NCBI RefSeq assembly: GCF_014650495.1
Contig: NZ_BMVB01000006.1
Span: forward strand, 248,001-312,000
Reading direction: 5' to 3'
Source: Streptomyces cinnamoneus
Lineage (GTDB): Bacteria > Actinomycetota > Actinomycetes > Streptomycetales > Streptomycetaceae
Length of the DNA stretch: 64,000 nucleotides
The notes under the pieces: model-generated
Database searches by the model: none
Told to the model about the DNA's origin: nothing
Seen by the model: only the letters and a program-made list of their open reading frames with translations
Translations under genes and position numbers: made by a program
Shown here: positions 60,384 to 64,000 of the stretch, one piece after another
How positions within the stretch are numbered: position 1 is the stretch's first letter
How the letters are laid out: the number at the start of each line of letters is the position of its first letter

Positions 60384-61289
60384 CTACGGCAGCGGCACCC
60401 GGGCCACGTCGCCCGCAAGACCGGCCAGCAGGTCGCCGTCCGCGGCGAAGCGGTCGAGGACCGCCTCGGGAGTGAACGCCAGATCGCCCGGCTCCCGGCA
60501 CCCCGCCACCTCCTCCCACGTGACCGGCGCCGCCACCCCCGGCCGCCCCGGCAGCAACCGCACCGTGTACGGCGCGGCCGTCGTCTTCGCGCTCGCGTTC
60601 TGGGACCAGTCGATGAGCACCTTGCCCGTGCGCTCGGCGCGCACCATGGACACGACCACCAGACCGGGGTGCTCGTTCATCATGCGGCCGGCCAGCTGCT
60701 TGGCGTACCGCCCGGCGGCCCGGCCGGAAGCCGGCGCGATGGGCGCGTACAGGTGGAGTCCCTTGGCGCCGGAGACGACGGGGAACGCGGTGAGCCCGTC
60801 GTCCGCGAGCAGCTGGCGCAGCCGTTCGGCCACGCGGCAGCAGACGACGAGGTCGACGCCGGCCCCGGGGTCCAGGTCCAGGACGAGGCGGTCGTGTGCG
60901 TCGGGGCCCGCCGCGGCCGTCCACTGCGGCACGTGCAGCTCGTACGCGCCGAGGTTCACCATGGCGATCAGCGCGGCGGTGGAGTCGATCATCACCTGTT
61001 CGGTGACCCCGTCCTTGTGCCGGACCGGCACCCGTGGCACCCAGGCAGGTGAACCGTTCGGCGGGGTCTTGGCGACCCAGCTCTCGCCGCCGGGGCCCTC
61101 GGGCGCACGGACGAAGGATGCGGCGCGCCCCACGGCGTGCGGCAGCAGTGCCGGGGCGATCCCCGCGTAGTACCGCAGCACCTGCGCCTTGGTGTGTCCC
61201 GACGCGGGGAAGAGCAGCCGGTCGAGGTGGGACAGCGACAGCCGATGGCCCTCGAACTCCACCACCTGCCGCTCCGGAGAAGCGGACAT
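60384..61289 (-). CDS. LigD-type polymerase/primase domain protein
   Basis: A 301-residue protein of the archaeo-eukaryotic primase family. EFEGHRLSLSHLDRLLFPASGHTKAQVLRYY is its opening, HDRLVLDLDPGAGVD holds the catalytic DxD, VVSGAKGLHLYAP carries a conserved SGxKGxH, and VLIDWSQNASAKTTAAPYTVR contains the third acidic motif. In LigD this domain fills gaps during end-joining. It is encoded as a separate gene divergent from Ku (33 bp between starts) and convergent with the ligase. Confidence 0.92.
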   Translation of the reverse strand: MSASPERQVVEFEGHRLSLSHLDRLLFPASGHTKAQVLRYYAGIAPALLPHAVGRAASFVRAPEGPGGESWVAKTPPNGSPAWVPRVPVRHKDGVTEQVMIDSTAALIAMVNLGAYELHVPQWTAAAGPDAHDRLVLDLDPGAGVDLVVCCRVAERLRQLLADDGLTAFPVVSGAKGLHLYAPIAPASGRAAGRYAKQLAGRMMNEHPGLVVVSMVRAERTGKVLIDWSQNASAKTTAAPYTVRLLPGRPGVAAPVTWEEVAGCREPGDLAFTPEAVLDRFAADGDLLAGLAGDVARVPLP

Positions 61290-61321
61290 AAGGTAGGAAT
61301 TCCCCGCGGAGGGATAAAACT

Positions 61322-62359
61322 ATGCGGTCGATGTGGAAGGGCGCGATCGGATTCGGGCTCGTCTCCGTGCCCGTACGGCTCTACGCCGCCGTCCAGGAGC
61401 ACGGCATCAAGCTGCACCAGGTCCACGACGAGGACGGCGGCCGGATCCACCTCAAGCGGGTGTGCGACGCCTGCGGCAAGGAGATCGACTACGAGCACGT
61501 GGCCAAGGGCTTCGAGGACGACGAGGGGCACACCGCCGTCGTCACCAAGAACGACCTCGCGGGCCTGCCCCTGCCGAGCAAGAAGCTCATCGACGTCCTG
61601 GCCTTCGTCGACGCCGACCGCATCGACCCCCTCCAGCTCTCCGGCGCCTATTACCTGGCCCCCGAGAACGCGGCGGCGAACAAGCCCTATGCCCTGCTGC
61701 GGGAGACCCTCAAGCAGACCGAACGGGTCGCCGTCACCAAGATCGCGCTGCGCACCCGGGAGTCGCTGGCCCTGCTGCGCGTCCACGAGGACCTGCTGAC
61801 CCTGCACACCATGTACTGGCCGGACGAGATCCGCGACGCCGGCGACCTGGCGCCCCCCGCCTCCGTCACCGTGCGGCCCCAGGAGCTGAAGATGGCGACC
61901 AGCCTGATGGACACCCTCTCGGAGGACTTCGACCTCGACTCGCTGGAGGACGAGTACGAGATCGCCCTCGGCGAGCTCATCAGCGCCCACCTGGACCACC
62001 GCCCCGCGCCCCGCAAGGAGACCACGCCCGCACCCGACAACGTCATCGACCTGATGGCCGCCCTGCAGGCGTCCATCGATTCGGCGGGCCGGAAGGCACC
62101 ACCGGGAAAGGCCGGGCCGCGGGCCGCCGCACAGGACGACGCCAAGAAGACCGCGGAATCGAAAAGGAGCACGAGCAAAAAGGCGCCGGCCAAGAAGACC
62201 GCGGCCAAAAGCACCGCGAAGACCGCCACGTCCAAGAAATCCGCCGCGAAGAGCACGGCATCGAAGAGTGCCTCGGCGAAAAGCAGCACGGCGAAGAGCA
62301 CTTCCGCCAGGAGCGCCCAAAAAGCCCCTGCCAAGAAAGCGGGCCGCCGCGCCTCGTGA
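61322..62359 (+). CDS. ku: Ku protein with Lys/Ala/Ser-rich C-terminal tail
   Basis: A 345-residue Ku homodimer subunit. MRSMWKGAIGFGLVSVPVRLYAA is the family start, VCDACGKEIDYEHVAKGFE follows, and the ring core ends near DTLSEDFDLDSLEDEYEIALGELI. The last 90 residues are a basic tail of SKKAPAKKTAAKS-type repeats, as in other actinobacterial Ku proteins, where it helps bind DNA without free ends. It binds double-strand breaks and recruits the ligase and polymerase encoded alongside. The start is ATG 61322. Confidence 0.95.
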   Translation: MRSMWKGAIGFGLVSVPVRLYAAVQEHGIKLHQVHDEDGGRIHLKRVCDACGKEIDYEHVAKGFEDDEGHTAVVTKNDLAGLPLPSKKLIDVLAFVDADRIDPLQLSGAYYLAPENAAANKPYALLRETLKQTERVAVTKIALRTRESLALLRVHEDLLTLHTMYWPDEIRDAGDLAPPASVTVRPQELKMATSLMDTLSEDFDLDSLEDEYEIALGELISAHLDHRPAPRKETTPAPDNVIDLMAALQASIDSAGRKAPPGKAGPRAAAQDDAKKTAESKRSTSKKAPAKKTAAKSTAKTATSKKSAAKSTASKSASAKSSTAKSTSARSAQKAPAKKAGRRAS

Positions 62360-62398
62360 GCCCTTGCTCCCGCGTGCGGCGACCCGTCTTCTCCTCCG

Positions 62399-64000
62399 TC
62401 AGTCCCTCGGACCGTCCTCTCCCAGGGCGCACTCCGCCACCCCGGACCGGGCCCGCTCGATCAGCCCGTCCGCGCCGCAGAGCTCGGCCACGGCCAGACC
62501 CTCCTGGAACCGCTCGACCGCCTCGGCCTTGCGACCCGCCTCCCGCAGCGCGGAGCCGTGGTCGACCAGCGCCGCCGCGTACTCGTAGCGGCACGGCGAC
62601 TCGACCAGCTGACCGACGGCCTTGGCGAGCCTGGCCAGCCGCTCCTCCCGCCCGTACAGCGGGGCCGAGCGGCGCAGCGCCTCGCCGATCGCGGTCTCCG
62701 TACCGAACCGGTGGGCGTGCGCGATGGCCGTCTCGGCCAGCTCCCGGGCGCGCTCCGGCTCCTCGTCGGCGACGGCGGTCGCGAGGTCGAGCGCCCAGGG
62801 AGCCCACAGGGTGTTGTGCCGGCCGCGCTCGTCGAGCCGCTTCCCGGCGGCCTCCAGCTCGGCGACGGCCTCCTTGACCCTGCCCCGCTGCAGCAGCAAC
62901 CGGCCCGCCAGACAGGCGGCGTCGGGCAGGACGATCACCGGCGAGTAGGGCGGGTAGAACTGGTTCTGCTCCGCCACGGCCTGCGCCTCGTCGATCTTGC
63001 CCCGGGCGATCAGGGTGTCGATCAGCAGGCAGGTGCCGTCCCACTGGGTGGGCAGCCCGGGACCGAGGCGATAGGCCAGCTCCAGCCCCTTGCGCAGGGT
63101 CTGCTCGGCCTTCGCGAGCTGACCGCGGCGCCGCTGGACCAGACCGAGGAAGTCATGGGCCAGCGCCAGGTGGGCACCGCTCCAGCCGGAGATCTCGAAG
63201 GCGCGCACGGCATCGGTGAAGAGCTCTTCGGCCTGGTCGAGCCGGTCGGTGTAGGCGAACGTGATGCCGATGATGCTGGGGAGTTCGAAGCCCCACTCGG
63301 TGTTCGTCCAGCCCATGCCCTCCGCGAGCCGGCCGTTCGGCAGCGTCCGTTCGACGATCTCGTTGACCTCCAGGGCGTTCTCGCCACGGATCATGCCGTC
63401 GAAGGCACGCAGCGCGAGCAGGGCCCGCTCGGCGTTGTTCCGGCCCTGGAGGGGCCGGGCGAGGTCGGCGATGCGGTGCGAGCGGCCGAGGGCGTCCTCT
63501 TCCTCGACCTGGATGCCCTTCCACAGGTAGTGGGCGGCCTGCAGCCGCATCAGGCCGGGGCCCGGTGGGGTGCGCGACGCCTGGTCGGCCACGACCGCGA
63601 CGGCTTCGCGGAGCTGGCTGTTGTGCGCGTACGCCTGGGAGAGCCGGTACGCGGCGTCGACGCGCAGCTCCTCGCTGAGGTCCGGCAGGTCCAGCGCGGC
63701 CCGCAGGTGGTTGACCGTGGTCTGCGGCGAGGTGAGCAGCGCCGCGCAGCCCAGCTCGTACAGCAGCGTGGCCCGCTCCTCCTCGGGCGGCGGCTCCTTG
63801 AGCGCCCGCTCCAGACAGCGGCGGGCCGCGTCCGGGGCGCCCACCGCGAGGTGTTCGCGAGCCGCGGCACGCAGCTGGTTGACCACATCGGTGTCGCCCT
63901 CGGGATGGACCTCCAGCAGGTGCCGGGCGGAGACGGCCACGCCCTTGCCCGCGTCGGCCGACAGCCAGGCCGCCTGTCCGTGCATGGCGGTGCGGGTGGC
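62399..64000 (-). CDS. TPR-repeat protein, C-terminal part (LAL/AAA regulator-like; partial)
   Basis: The visible 533 residues are the C-terminal portion; the frame runs on through position 64000, so the start is outside the window. It is built of TPR-like helix pairs (AARRCLERALKEPPPEEERATLLYELG, LFTDAVRAFEISGWSGAHLALAHDFLGLVQ, LAKAEQTLRKGLELAYRLG). In Streptomyces this tail is usual in large ATP-binding LuxR (LAL) or AAA proteins. The end, AVAELCGADGLIERARSGVAECALG, has no LuxR helix-turn-helix, so it may be an AAA/TPR protein without DNA-binding domain. Confidence 0.65.
   Translation of the reverse strand, partial: ATRTAMHGQAAWLSADAGKGVAVSARHLLEVHPEGDTDVVNQLRAAAREHLAVGAPDAARRCLERALKEPPPEEERATLLYELGCAALLTSPQTTVNHLRAALDLPDLSEELRVDAAYRLSQAYAHNSQLREAVAVVADQASRTPPGPGLMRLQAAHYLWKGIQVEEEDALGRSHRIADLARPLQGRNNAERALLALRAFDGMIRGENALEVNEIVERTLPNGRLAEGMGWTNTEWGFELPSIIGITFAYTDRLDQAEELFTDAVRAFEISGWSGAHLALAHDFLGLVQRRRGQLAKAEQTLRKGLELAYRLGPGLPTQWDGTCLLIDTLIARGKIDEAQAVAEQNQFYPPYSPVIVLPDAACLAGRLLLQRGRVKEAVAELEAAGKRLDERGRHNTLWAPWALDLATAVADEEPERARELAETAIAHAHRFGTETAIGEALRRSAPLYGREERLARLAKAVGQLVESPCRYEYAAALVDHGSALREAGRKAEAVERFQEGLAVAELCGADGLIERARSGVAECALGEDGPRD

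Noticed and set aside
1..64000. tRNA, rRNA, T-box leaders, insertion sequences, integrases or phage genes
   Set aside because: I looked along the window, including upstream of the aaRS-like genes, and saw none that I could support.

Overview
The window is very GC-rich actinobacterial chromosome, most likely Streptomyces or a close relative. The evidence is GTG and TTG starts, dense gene packing, an AfsR/SARP-type regulator, a TTA (bldA-type) codon in an exporter gene, and typical Streptomyces neighbours (methylmalonyl-CoA mutase plus MeaB, CinY-like protein, PP2C/GAF phosphatase, Ku with LigD-type parts).

Layout. Positions 1-3.9 kb hold ordinary flanking genes: an ABC ATPase tail, a GNAT, a VOC protein, a DUF5134 protein, an M56 peptidase and a pirin. 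Positions 3.99-45.1 kb form a hybrid polyketide/non-ribosomal peptide cluster. A minus-strand operon starts with one giant synthase (AMP-ligase/CAL-ACP-KS-AT-ACP-luciferase-like monooxygenase-C-A-PCP-C), then a P450, then paralogues of PheS and PheT. Divergent from it is a plus-strand operon: MFS exporter, ATP-grasp ligase, an alanyl-tRNA-synthetase-like protein with a C-terminal FDX-ACB-like domain, a C-PCP-PCP protein, and a PCP-C-A-PCP synthetase. A strong hairpin separates these from an S66 (LD-carboxypeptidase/MccF-like) peptidase and a small membrane-anchored protein. A third operon follows: methyltransferase, HTTM-like membrane protein, an asparaginyl-tRNA-synthetase-like catalytic core without an anticodon domain, and a DAP/Orn-type PLP decarboxylase. 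Then come a caspase-fold (His/Cys) protease, an XRE-TPR regulator divergent from a 72-residue secreted peptide, a large SARP regulator, a free adenylation domain and an FAD oxidoreductase.

The striking feature is four homologues of class II aminoacyl-tRNA synthetases (PheS, PheT, AlaRS-like, AsnRS-like) in one assembly-line cluster, together with an S66 peptidase. I infer that the PheST pair may be a self-resistance copy. I also infer that the AlaRS-like and AsnRS-like proteins may have been recruited as amino-acid-activating enzymes. One candidate job is loading the two carrier domains of the C-PCP-PCP protein, which has no adenylation domain of its own. No thioesterase or reductase release domain is visible. 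Several promoters of the cluster share a TTGACW-N17/18-TGTMAT-like core with AGTCA/TGACT half-sites.

Positions 45.1-64 kb are chromosomal: HAD phosphatase, GH25 lysozyme, two coupled ATP-grasp ligases, meaB-mutB-mutA, CinY-like secreted protein, a PAS/GAF/PP2C/HATPase signalling protein, a lipase maturation factor, and a non-homologous end-joining group (PHP protein, ATP-dependent DNA ligase, LigD-type polymerase, Ku). A TPR protein runs off the right edge.
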